NCBI GenBank assembly: GCA_027618625.1
Contig: JAQCER010000083.1
Span: 1 to 8,799, forward strand
DNA: 8,799 nt
Reading direction: 5' to 3'
Source of the DNA: Verrucomicrobiota bacterium
Lineage (GTDB): Bacteria; Verrucomicrobiota; Verrucomicrobiia; Verrucomicrobiales; DEV007
The notes under the pieces were generated by a model that saw only the letters and a program-made list of their open reading frames with translations, did no database searches and was not told where the DNA came from. Position 1 is the first letter of the stretch. Every line of letters begins with the position of its first letter. Below are positions 1 to 7,637 of the stretch, piece by piece. A program made the translations under genes and the position numbers.

Positions 1-37
1 CAATCCCCTCCAAGACATCGTTATTCAGCTATCATAG

Positions 38-1978
38 GCTCGTAGACATTTCCGCCCAGGCACTACCTACGCGAACGGTATCTCGCAGCTCATACACGGA
101 CATTGTCAGGGCTGTCATCAGGCTGGGGGAATAGCGCCATTTGCGCTGGAAAGTTTTGCTGATGTCTCCAAGCGCATTTGGACGATCAGGGAAGTGCTGG
201 AGGCAAGGCAGATGCCACCTTGGCCACCTGCGGCAGGGTTTGGATCGTTCGCCCATTCCAGGGCTCTGTCAGAAGAAGACCTGAAACTGATTCTGGACTG
301 GATTGACAGTGGGCATCCGGAAGGTGAGGGGAGCACTGGCGTGGCTGTAGCTGCGTCAGCCTCCGGGCAGCCACAGCGGGAACCCGATTTGGTGGTAAAG
401 CTGCCAGAGCCATTCGTCGTGCCGGCATCCGGCGTGGATGTGTTTCGCAATTTCGTCATTCCCCTGGGCTTGGAGAAAAAAGTCTACGCCTCGGCAATGG
501 AGTTTAGGCCCAACGTGCGGGCAGCGATTCATCACGCGACTTTGGTCCAGGACATCACGGGCGTTGGCCGCAGCCTCGACCAGCAGGACTCTACGCCAGG
601 GTTCGAAGGCATTGTCGGCGGCATGAGTGCGGGTGATCACTTTGTCGGATGGACGCCGGGAAAGCTCTCCGGAGGTTTTGGCGACGGGCTTGCCTGGGCG
701 CTTCAGCCGGGTGCAGATCTGATTGTCCAGCTGCATCTCCTTCCAACCGGCAAAGAGGAAATGGTACAGCCGGAAATCGCGTTCTGGCTGAGCGATGAGC
801 CCCCGTTTCTGGAATCGGCCACGCTCCACCTGTCCGCGACCGACATCAGTATTCCTGCCGAAACGCCGGATCATCTGGTGAAAAGCAGTCTGAAGTTGCC
901 CGTCGCTTCCAGGGTCGTGAGCATTTATCCCCACGCTCATTTTTTGTGCCGGGAAGTCAAGGTGTTCGCAATCCTCCCAGATTTAACCCCGGCTCCGCTC
1001 ATCTGGATCAAGCCGTGGAACTTCGACTGGCAGGATGAATACTTCTTCACAACTCCTGTAGAGCTCCCTGCCGGCAGCGAGATTCGCATGCACTTCGTCT
1101 ACGACAATTCCGGCACCAACGATAGGAATCCATTTGCACCCCCGAAGACGGTCGACTGGGGGCCGCGGTCAAGCGATGAAATGGCAGATGTGTGGATCAA
1201 GCTCGTCCCTGACGACCAATCGCAGGTGCCGGTTCTGCGTAAAGCTTTTGAACAGCTGGAGATCGACAACTTGAGAAAGGGATACGAGTTCCAGCTTACC
1301 CGCGATCCATTCAACTTTGTCGCAAATTCCCGGCTCGGGCACATGCTTGTGGGTGAAGGCCAGACAGCACAGGCGATTCCGCTCTTGAGTGCCGCGCTCG
1401 AGGTCACCCCTGACTCGTGGAGTGTCCTGCACAACCTCGGACTCGCCCATGTCACCGGCACCACCGCAGATCTTTCACGTGCACAGGAGTATTTTGGTCG
1501 GGCTCTCGATGCCAATCCAGACTTCGCGCCTGCGCGACGGGAGATGGCCACGGTACTGGCTATGACTGGGCAACAGGAAGATTCCCTGGCACATTTCTCC
1601 CAATACCTGGAGGCCCGACCTGACGATGCGGAAGTGCGTGGCAATTTCGGCGTCGTCCTCGCTCGCACCAACCGTTCTGTTGAAGCTGAAGAGCAATATC
1701 GCCGCGCGCTGGTTGACGATCCGTTCAATCCCACAATCTACGCGAACCTGGCCAGCCTTCTGCAACGAACGGATCGGCAGGATCAGGCGATCGCTGTGCT
1801 GCGCTCAGGTATTAAGAACATCGCTCGAACCACCAGGCTCAGGCTCCAACTTGCTGCGATGCTAAGAAACGAGAGCCCACCCACTGAGGCCCGGCAGCTC
1901 GTGCGAGACGTGCTTGAGATCGATCCAGAGAATGCCGAAGCCAGGCAGGCTGCTGAGGTGCTTGAGCAATCGCGGTGA
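38..1978 (+). CDS. Exported cytochrome c / copper type II monooxygenase-like protein with TPR repeats; 5' end disrupted or start unclear
   Basis: Residues are numbered from the GTG at 194, the only conventional start, which gives 594 aa. The same frame stays open back to a TAG at 35-37, and the extension encodes a haem c motif CQGCH (104-118) followed by conserved-looking sequence leading into RQMPPWPP. The true protein therefore includes this part. Residues 7-45 finish the cytochrome domain (M7 is the likely distal haem ligand). Residues about 70-340 resemble the copper type II ascorbate-dependent monooxygenase fold, with HH113-114, H181, H247/H249 and M330 placed like the CuA and CuB ligands of that family, plus the signatures PHAHFLCREVKV, YDNSGTNDRNP and SSDEM. 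Residues about 381-590 are TPR-like helical repeats. Such proteins are normally periplasmic, but no signal peptide is visible because the 5' end is not resolved. No ATG, GTG or TTG occurs in frame between 38 and 193, so this is a disrupted gene, a sequence error, or a gene with an unusual start. Substrate unknown. Confidence 0.82.
   Translation, partial: ARRHFRPGTTYANGISQLIHGHCQGCHQAGGIAPFALESFADVSKRIWTIREVLEARQMPPWPPAAGFGSFAHSRALSEEDLKLILDWIDSGHPEGEGSTGVAVAASASGQPQREPDLVVKLPEPFVVPASGVDVFRNFVIPLGLEKKVYASAMEFRPNVRAAIHHATLVQDITGVGRSLDQQDSTPGFEGIVGGMSAGDHFVGWTPGKLSGGFGDGLAWALQPGADLIVQLHLLPTGKEEMVQPEIAFWLSDEPPFLESATLHLSATDISIPAETPDHLVKSSLKLPVASRVVSIYPHAHFLCREVKVFAILPDLTPAPLIWIKPWNFDWQDEYFFTTPVELPAGSEIRMHFVYDNSGTNDRNPFAPPKTVDWGPRSSDEMADVWIKLVPDDQSQVPVLRKAFEQLEIDNLRKGYEFQLTRDPFNFVANSRLGHMLVGEGQTAQAIPLLSAALEVTPDSWSVLHNLGLAHVTGTTADLSRAQEYFGRALDANPDFAPARREMATVLAMTGQQEDSLAHFSQYLEARPDDAEVRGNFGVVLARTNRSVEAEEQYRRALVDDPFNPTIYANLASLLQRTDRQDQAIAVLRSGIKNIARTTRLRLQLAAMLRNESPPTEARQLVRDVLEIDPENAEARQAAEVLEQSR
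104..118 (+). other. c-type haem attachment motif CQGCH
   Basis: In frame with the downstream copper/TPR gene, the codons TGT CAG GGC TGT CAT encode CxxCH. Flanking residues (TYANGIS before, QAGGIAPFALESF after) fit the cytochrome domain that precedes the copper module in this kind of protein. The MPPW methionine at 212-214 is the plausible sixth haem ligand. The motif lies 76 bases upstream of the GTG at 194, so an annotation starting there would lose haem attachment. Confidence 0.85.
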
Positions 1979-2046
1979 TTTTGCGATTTGAAACAAGTGG
2001 GTAGTGGCCGGGACTCCTTTACTCCTTCGGGGGAACAAGGGGGTTC
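1979..2046. other. Convergent intergenic gap with short repeats
   Basis: These 68 bases separate the ends of two converging genes. They contain the pentamer ACTCC at 2013-2017 and 2021-2025, with a third copy at 2049-2053 just inside the next gene, and the G-rich runs 2029-2033 and 2039-2043. There is no open frame of its own and no classical hairpin followed by a T run. Transcription from both sides must end here or run on antisense. Confidence 0.6.
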
Positions 2047-2048
2047 CT
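2031..2048. repeat. Small inverted repeat at the convergent gene ends
   Basis: GGAAC (2032-2036) and GTTCC (2043-2047) can pair around a 6-base loop, with an extra G-T pair outside. The right arm covers part of the TAG stop of the minus-strand WD40 gene. It may help terminate transcription in either direction, but the 5 bp stem is short and no T tract follows, so a terminator role is only a guess. Confidence 0.3.
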
Positions 2049-4821
2049 ACTCCGCTGCCTCAAACGTCCACAGCAGCTTTTTGTCGCTGGCTCTCCAGAC
2101 GCGCAGGGTGCTGTTCTGATCACCTGCGACGATCAGGCGGCCCGCGGCATCGGATTTGGATCGATGGGCGTAGGAATTGGGACCGGTGAGCTGTTCCTGA
2201 TTGATGCGAACCGAGGCATCACCTGAACTGGCGAGAAAGGCATCACTTGCTCCAAGAAAATCCACGGACGTCACTTCCTTGCCAAATCCCTGTTCGGTCG
2301 TGAGTTGCTTCCGGCCCTCGAAGTCCCAGAGTTTGACGACTTTGTCTCCGCCAGAGCTGGCCAGCACGAGTCCATTGGCACGCCAGGCAACGTCGAGCAC
2401 ATGGGATGTGTGACCTTCGAAGGCCGCGACCTCTTTGCCTTCGATGACGTCAAAGATGCGAACGAAGCGATCGGTGGAAGCGCAGGCAATGTGGCGGCCA
2501 TCCGGAGAGAATTCGATGCCGACAATGGTGTCGCTGTGCGCTTCGCTGTTCTCAAAGACCATGGTGCCATCGGCAACGTTCCAAAGTTTGAGTTCACCGC
2601 TGCGTGATGGTGACCCGCCGCCCGTTGCCAGAAATTTTCCAGTGCTGTCAAAGGCGAGTGCGGTTACGCGATCAGTAAACTGCTTGTGATCCTTGCCATC
2701 GCCCAGCGTTCGCTCGACACTCCAGTCGGGAGCGGCATCCCAGTGCAGAATCGTTTTGTTGGCGCCTGCCGTCAGGATGCTGTCGCCGGACAAGAGCACG
2801 CGATTCACGGCTGCGCTGTGTCCGACAAAGTGTGCCATCGGCGTGCCATCGAGCGCCCAGACGTTCACTTGCTGAGTGTCTCCACCGGTGATGATTGCCG
2901 TGCCATCCGCTGAAAACGCCACGCTGTGCCAGGCTTTCTCGGCCTCCGTGGCTGCTTTCTTTGCCCCTTCGAGCGTGGCCTCGGTTTCCTTCGCGGAACT
3001 TTCCGCTGCGGCGAAATCGGACTCGGCCTGAATGCTCTCTTCCGCAGCGCGCGATGTCAACCGCACTCCCAGTTCTGCATTCTGGCGCGCGCGCCCGACG
3101 CCTTCTTCCGCAGTCGCGACTGCCTGGTTTGCGGCGTCGAAGCCTTCACTGGCCTTCTTTTTCTCTTCGTCGTTTCCAGAGATTTCCACGGCTTGTCGTG
3201 CCACATCAGCAGCGGCGCGCTCGACGCGTTTGCGCACAAGCTCCAACTGCGCCTTCGCCAGTTCTACAGCGGCGGCCTTGGATTTGTCGCCTTCTTCCGT
3301 GAAGCGTTTTGCCGCTTCGTCGAGACGTTTCTTGCGCTCTTCGGTCGCCTTCTTCGCAACTTTTGATGCCAGCTCTGCTTCGCCGGCGTTGTTGATCATC
3401 CGATCGTCACCTTTGATCTCCGCGAGCATGGCACCGTCTTCCATGTTCCAGATTTTGATCACTGGGCCGCTGACGGTGGCGAGGCGTTTGCCATCGGGCG
3501 AGATGGCCACTGCTTTGACCGGAGCTCCATGATCAAAGGCGCGCACCTCATTGCCTTCGTCCACATTCCAGAGGCGGGCGGTGTTGTCTTCCGCACCCGA
3601 TACGATTTGAGCAGCGTGGCTGCCAAGGCAGTTCACTGCTCCGGAGTGGCCCTTGAGTTCTTTCGTCGGTGCTGTGGTCTCGACTTCGGGAATGGGCCAG
3701 ATGCGGACCGCATTATCAGCATGGGCAGTTGCCACAAGTGCTCCCTCTTTCACGAGTGTCATGGCATTGATCGCTGCTGGCGTTGTGACTTTGATCTCGT
3801 TGGGTTCGCCGTCCCTGGCGCGCGCCCGAAGCGTGGAATCGGTGGAGCTGGTGACAATGTGAGTGCCGTCCACAGTGAACGCCGCACCGGTCACGGCGCC
3901 ATCGTGCACTTTCACTTCCTGCTTTGACTCAGGATTCACAAGTTCCCAGATGCGCACATTTCCCGCGCTGTCGCCAGCGATCGCGTGTGTGCCGCTGGAG
4001 TTTGCGGCCAGAGCCGTGACTACTTCCGGCATGGCAGCAATGTTGTGACGGAGCGTCTGTGACGGTCGACTCCAGATCTTGACCTCGCGGAAGCCGCCCG
4101 ATGCTACTTTGCCATCAGGGCTGATCGTCAGAGACTGCACCAGATCGCGGTGCGCAGCCTTGACAGTTTCAAAGTGCGCCTCCTTCGTCAATGCGGGATC
4201 CTCCAATCGACCGTCAAGAACTCCACGTGCGAGATCGTAGAGGTGGATCTGATTGCCACGACCGGCAACGGCAGATCGACCGTCGGGGGCGATCGCCAGA
4301 TTGTAAATGGGCTGCTTTGCACCTTTGACCGGATGCCAGATCTCCGGCGCTTCCACGAATGCGGCGGCTTCGCCCTTTGCTCCCTGATCGATCCAAAGTT
4401 TCAGCAAGCCGAGTTCCTCGGAAGTGAGGGGCACGGCGTTCGACTTGTTGTCGTCCGGTGGCATGACGGGATCAGCCTGATGCGCTGCAAGGATCAGCAT
4501 CAGGCTTTCATCGGAATTTCCCGGAACGACGGCGGGACCTTCACTCCCGCCTTTCAGGATGGCCTTCGGGTTCTCAACGTTGAGCTTTCCCTTTGCCTTG
4601 CTTGCATTGTGGCAGGCGATGCAATTTGCCTTCAGCATCGGGAAGATTTCCTTCGCAAAATCGACTGGATCCGGATGCTCGATCTTTGCAATTGGAATCG
4701 CGCCAGTGCTCTCTTCTGTTTTAGCGACTGCAGGGTCGGCGCTTGCCGGGGTGACCGCAACGAGTGCCAGCAACAGTGACCCAAGCAACCAGGATGGATT
4801 GAGATATTTAGCCTTCGACAT
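2047..4821 (-). CDS. Secreted PSCyt1-type cytochrome c with two WD40 propellers joined by a coiled coil
   Basis: 924 aa. Residues 11-28 form a hydrophobic signal peptide ending ASA, with likely cleavage before D29. Residues about 52-150 are a planctomycete-type cytochrome c domain: CIACH at 67-71 binds haem, and M120 in VMPPDDN is the likely distal ligand. Two sets of WD40-like repeats follow. Set one (about 161-460) has seven units, for example ISPDGK..VKIW, NVRIWEL, AVRIWPI, ARLWNV and VIKIWNM. Set two (about 629-910) also has seven, for example VNVWALDG, LKLWNVADG, VRIFDV, VKLWDF and LRVWR. Between them, residues about 474-630 are an Ala/Glu/Lys-rich coiled coil. The protein should be periplasmic, with the propellers serving as protein- or ligand-binding platforms. 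The ATG lies inside the 3' end of the upstream gene (14-base overlap), and no good Shine-Dalgarno is visible, which suggests coupled translation. The role of the haem is unknown. Family assignment is firm; function is not. Confidence 0.93.
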   Translation of the reverse strand: MSKAKYLNPSWLLGSLLLALVAVTPASADPAVAKTEESTGAIPIAKIEHPDPVDFAKEIFPMLKANCIACHNASKAKGKLNVENPKAILKGGSEGPAVVPGNSDESLMLILAAHQADPVMPPDDNKSNAVPLTSEELGLLKLWIDQGAKGEAAAFVEAPEIWHPVKGAKQPIYNLAIAPDGRSAVAGRGNQIHLYDLARGVLDGRLEDPALTKEAHFETVKAAHRDLVQSLTISPDGKVASGGFREVKIWSRPSQTLRHNIAAMPEVVTALAANSSGTHAIAGDSAGNVRIWELVNPESKQEVKVHDGAVTGAAFTVDGTHIVTSSTDSTLRARARDGEPNEIKVTTPAAINAMTLVKEGALVATAHADNAVRIWPIPEVETTAPTKELKGHSGAVNCLGSHAAQIVSGAEDNTARLWNVDEGNEVRAFDHGAPVKAVAISPDGKRLATVSGPVIKIWNMEDGAMLAEIKGDDRMINNAGEAELASKVAKKATEERKKRLDEAAKRFTEEGDKSKAAAVELAKAQLELVRKRVERAAADVARQAVEISGNDEEKKKASEGFDAANQAVATAEEGVGRARQNAELGVRLTSRAAEESIQAESDFAAAESSAKETEATLEGAKKAATEAEKAWHSVAFSADGTAIITGGDTQQVNVWALDGTPMAHFVGHSAAVNRVLLSGDSILTAGANKTILHWDAAPDWSVERTLGDGKDHKQFTDRVTALAFDSTGKFLATGGGSPSRSGELKLWNVADGTMVFENSEAHSDTIVGIEFSPDGRHIACASTDRFVRIFDVIEGKEVAAFEGHTSHVLDVAWRANGLVLASSGGDKVVKLWDFEGRKQLTTEQGFGKEVTSVDFLGASDAFLASSGDASVRINQEQLTGPNSYAHRSKSDAAGRLIVAGDQNSTLRVWRASDKKLLWTFEAAE
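2932..3402 (-). other. Coiled-coil linker between the two WD40 propellers
   Basis: About 157 residues (474-630 of the cytochrome/WD40 protein) are rich in Ala, Glu, Lys and Arg with no glycine or proline-rich breaks except around SGNDEEKKK and EGVGRARQN, where the helix may turn. The pattern predicts two or three long helices, probably an antiparallel hairpin. WD repeats flank it directly on both sides (NMEDG before, AWHSVAFSADG after). Confidence 0.75.
4609..4623 (-). other. c-type haem attachment motif CIACH
   Basis: Read on the minus strand, this encodes CIACH at residues 67-71 of the cytochrome/WD40 protein, preceded by IFPMLKAN and followed by the LNVEN segment typical of PSCyt1 domains. 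It indicates covalent haem c and hence export to the periplasm. Confidence 0.9.
4808..4821 (-). other. 14-base overlap of PPC gene stop and WD40 gene start
   Basis: The TAA of the PPC gene (4808-4810) lies downstream of the ATG of the WD40 gene (4819-4821) on the minus strand, so the genes overlap by 14 bases in different frames. The bases before the ATG (ending GCTGAAAATTC) hold no convincing Shine-Dalgarno. Together these suggest that ribosomes finishing the first gene reinitiate on the second, keeping the two products in proportion. Confidence 0.8.
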
Positions 4822-7567
4822 GAATTTTCAGCGTGCGGGAGACGGTCAGTTCCTCTCCATTTAATTTTACTTTTGCATCGATGCGCAATTCTTTGTCGCC
4901 GGGAGTGCTCTCCTTTGCGGCAGTGACGACTATCGTCGTCTCGTTAGTGTCTTTTGCGATGGAAACGGCAGGGGCGCTGAGGCCATTCGCCGGATCAGGA
5001 ACAATCGCAGAGATTTCAACGACTTCATTGAATCCGAACAGTCGCTCGATCTTGATCGGAAAATCGACTTGTGCTTCGGGTTTGACGGTTAGTTGCGCGA
5101 GTTCCGGTAGAGTGATCGGAGCGGGTGCGATGCGAATTTTGATCGGTTGCGAGACAGCGTGGAAGCGTCGCTCCTGGGGTTTTGCCCGCTCGTTGGCCAG
5201 ATTCAGCGCGGCGTCCGCTTCCGCCTGCGACTTCTTCGCAGCCTCCAGCTCCTTTGCCTTTTCGTCGCGAGTCTTCGTTGCCTGTTCCAGTGCCAGTTGC
5301 TTCTCGGTCTTGAGCTTCGCACCTTCTTCGGCGGTCAATGACTGTGTGGTGCTCTGCTCGTCGAGCTTCGCCAGTTCTTCCATGAGCGCCTTGCACTGAT
5401 CGTCGGCAGTCTTGTGCTCCGCCTCAACCAGCGCGACGGCGGCGTCCCGTTCTTTTTTAAACATATCGGCGCGCTGCTGGGCTTCGGGGTTCGAGCGATA
5501 TTGCATGATCCCCTTGGTTTGCGCGAAAATGGTATATTCGCCGGGAGTGAATGCATTGCCATCCGCTTTCTTGAGATCAATCACCAGCTTGGTGTCCTTG
5601 CTGTTGTTGTCGATCTGGCTGCTGGGCGGCTTGGCTAGACCGGGCAGGCCGATCGGTTGAATCGTGGCCTTGTCCTTGATCTCGTCGCGTCTGGCCAATT
5701 GCAGTGGGATCTCAAGTGTTCCTGCCAGCGAGGTTTCGTAGACTTTATCCTCGGCCGGACTGAGCGCGACAGGCGCCGACTCAACACCAGAAACCGCCAG
5801 AGCTACGTGTGTGGTCAGGCGAGCCCTCGTGAATTCCTGTTTCCAGTTGCCAACGCCCCAGAGAAGTGTGGCGCCGCGCGCTGATTGAGTGACCTTCTTG
5901 CCTCCGAGATCAGCGCTGCCCTGAACTAGAACCGTCCCTGCAAAGGCTGTAGCATCACCACTTGCGGTGAGTGTCAGTGTGGTCTCATTCGCACCCGAGG
6001 GAATCGTGCACGTCTGGGCATGGACGCCTGCCGGGAGGTCAGCAACCGTGATCTCAATGGGACCGCTGAATCCGTCCTTCCGGTGGGCAAAAACCTTCAG
6101 TTGTTGTGAACCACCGCGGCGGATATAAGGAGTGGCGCGTGACATTTGATCGCCTTCGTCCGTAAACTGCTGGGCTGCGACGATCACCGAAAAACCCGGC
6201 TGCGGCTCACGAATGACCAGTCGATAGGTGTGGCGAGGGTCGCCACCGCTGAATTGCTCGCGCGCCAGCACGCGGTAGCGGGAGTCGGCATCAGCCGTGA
6301 ACGTGACGCGTGCGTCGAGTGATTTGCCGGGGAAGATGTGGGCGCCGGCATTTTCGTCGATGTCATCGCCTTCGATAACTGTGTTGGCCTCCTCTTTGCC
6401 TTCGGCATTTCGCGAAATCTTCTGGACCACCAGAAACGGATCTGTCGCATCGCCAAGGCGCTCGGAAAAAACTTCGATCCAGTAGACCTGTCCCTTGCGC
6501 CCATCGAATTCGAGCCAGTCGTTGTCGTTCGCCGGGAAGAACTGTCCTCCAATCTCACAGGGAACGCTTACTAGAGTGGCGTTGCTGGATGTATTGTTAG
6601 GCTCACGCTCGAGAACCACAGGAGCCTGGGCAAGAGACAGGGGCGTCGGGCAGTGTGATCCCTCGAGCTTCACCTCGGTTCCCCGGGTGCCTGCAGCTGC
6701 GATCGCGCGTGAGAGCAGTCGGTCAGGTTCGGCAGGCACGTCGATTTCGATTTCCCTCCGCTCCAACGGCGATCCGCCTATCTTGATGTTTGTCGCCGGT
6801 TCGCTACCCGGCAGATTTCTTCCATAAACGGTAAAACGTTCGCGCTTCCCAGGAGTGCCCGATGGGGGCATGATGTAGTCGACATGGGCACCGGTATTCA
6901 GGAGGAGCCGGTAGTAATGATTCCCGCTGCCTTGAAACTGAAAGTCGTATACCGCAACGAAGTAGTCGCCTGCTGCTGGTGCTGTGAAGTCCAGCATGGG
7001 ATCACGGCCATAACTGTCGCGATTCCGCTGGACTTCGGTACCCGTCGCGTCGGTGATTACCAACGTGGCATCCATTCTTGAGTCCAGTCGATCGGCGTAG
7101 CACTCGACGAAAATGCGCTGACCTGCACTTGCGGTGAACTTGAACACATCAAAGGCGTCTGCATCAGCAGTTCCATTGACCCAGGTGTCGAACGGCAGTG
7201 CCATTGCTGTTTCAGCCGTTTGATGAGTGCCAGCTTCGTTGATTTGCGGAAGCGCACTGACCTGGAAGGGCCTCATATTGGACATCCCGAATCGCCCCGT
7301 GGTTCTTAGTTCGTAAGTGTCTGCCGGAACATCGGACGCGACCGTCACCTCAAAGCGGCTGCCATCGATGTGCTTGGCTGTGATTCCCGCGTGCGAGAAG
7401 GCAAGACCGCTCAGCTCGTCCATGTCCTGACCGGTCAGGGACACCTCAAGCGTTGTGCCGGACTGTGCTCCGGGCGGGAACACGGTGTCGATTTGCAGCG
7501 ATGCCAGCTGGGCATTGGCACTGACGCCAAGGGCGAGCGCGAGGAAGAATTGAACGAGGGTTTTCAT
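4808..7567 (-). CDS. Secreted PPC-domain / Ig-like beta protein with coiled-coil insertion
   Basis: 919 aa from the ATG at 7565-7567. This start is chosen because it opens a clean signal peptide (MKTLVQFFLALALG, then SANA, likely cleaved before Q20). The frame continues upstream to 7960, but that extension overlaps the DUF1553 gene and is Arg/Lys-rich shadow sequence. Residues about 25-105 are an Ig-like domain (FPPGAQSGTTLEVSLTGQDM). Residues about 115-223 and 318-452 resemble bacterial pre-peptidase C-terminal (PPC) domains, with the cues DADAFDVFKFTASAGQ and DNDWLEFDGRKGQVYWIEV and the EREPNN lead-in. Residues about 470-690 are further beta domains. Residues about 694-796 are a charged helical hairpin, and a final beta domain runs to the end. 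No protease or other catalytic motif is visible, so a binding or scaffold role is likely. It lies 70 bases after the DUF1553 gene and overlaps the WD40 gene, so it is probably co-transcribed with both. Confidence 0.9.
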   Translation of the reverse strand: MKTLVQFFLALALGVSANAQLASLQIDTVFPPGAQSGTTLEVSLTGQDMDELSGLAFSHAGITAKHIDGSRFEVTVASDVPADTYELRTTGRFGMSNMRPFQVSALPQINEAGTHQTAETAMALPFDTWVNGTADADAFDVFKFTASAGQRIFVECYADRLDSRMDATLVITDATGTEVQRNRDSYGRDPMLDFTAPAAGDYFVAVYDFQFQGSGNHYYRLLLNTGAHVDYIMPPSGTPGKRERFTVYGRNLPGSEPATNIKIGGSPLERREIEIDVPAEPDRLLSRAIAAAGTRGTEVKLEGSHCPTPLSLAQAPVVLEREPNNTSSNATLVSVPCEIGGQFFPANDNDWLEFDGRKGQVYWIEVFSERLGDATDPFLVVQKISRNAEGKEEANTVIEGDDIDENAGAHIFPGKSLDARVTFTADADSRYRVLAREQFSGGDPRHTYRLVIREPQPGFSVIVAAQQFTDEGDQMSRATPYIRRGGSQQLKVFAHRKDGFSGPIEITVADLPAGVHAQTCTIPSGANETTLTLTASGDATAFAGTVLVQGSADLGGKKVTQSARGATLLWGVGNWKQEFTRARLTTHVALAVSGVESAPVALSPAEDKVYETSLAGTLEIPLQLARRDEIKDKATIQPIGLPGLAKPPSSQIDNNSKDTKLVIDLKKADGNAFTPGEYTIFAQTKGIMQYRSNPEAQQRADMFKKERDAAVALVEAEHKTADDQCKALMEELAKLDEQSTTQSLTAEEGAKLKTEKQLALEQATKTRDEKAKELEAAKKSQAEADAALNLANERAKPQERRFHAVSQPIKIRIAPAPITLPELAQLTVKPEAQVDFPIKIERLFGFNEVVEISAIVPDPANGLSAPAVSIAKDTNETTIVVTAAKESTPGDKELRIDAKVKLNGEELTVSRTLKIHVEG
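5180..5488 (-). other. Coiled-coil hairpin inserted in the PPC protein
   Basis: Residues about 694-796 are strongly helical and charged (for example MFKKERDAAVALVEAEHKT and LEAAKKSQAEADAALNLANE). A Ser/Thr-rich break (DEQSTTQSLTAEEG) near the middle suggests two antiparallel helices. Beta-type sequence (GEYTIFAQTKG before, QPIKIRIAPAPITL after) sits on both sides, so this is an insertion between beta domains and not a terminal tail. Confidence 0.75.
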
Positions 7568-7637
7568 ACAGGAACTTAGAGTGCCCAGCTTGGCTTGACG
7601 GAGCTTTTTCGCTATCAGCGCGATCGAAGCAACCTCA
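7568..7637 (-). other. Gap between the DUF1553 and PPC genes
   Basis: These 70 bases on the minus strand contain a weak hairpin (CGCT-GAT-AGCG) followed by five A residues, and no T run, so it is not a convincing terminator. I see no clear -35/-10 pair. The bases just before the PPC start (ending TAAGTTCCTGT) lack a Shine-Dalgarno. Read-through transcription from the DUF1553 gene is the simplest view. Confidence 0.5.

Noticed and set aside
1099..1734. 211-codon open frame on the minus strand opposite the copper/TPR gene
   Set aside because: It is Ser/Arg-rich with no recognisable domain and lies wholly opposite a well-supported gene. The 194-codon frame at 356-940 is rejected for the same reason.
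4150..4779. 209-codon plus-strand open frame opposite the cytochrome/WD40 gene
   Set aside because: The opposite strand encodes the signal peptide, CIACH haem motif and first WD repeats. The plus-strand product shows no domain, so it is a shadow.
5453..5459. T run as a terminator
   Set aside because: It lies inside the PPC gene and encodes lysines of the coiled coil on the minus strand, with no stable hairpin beside it.
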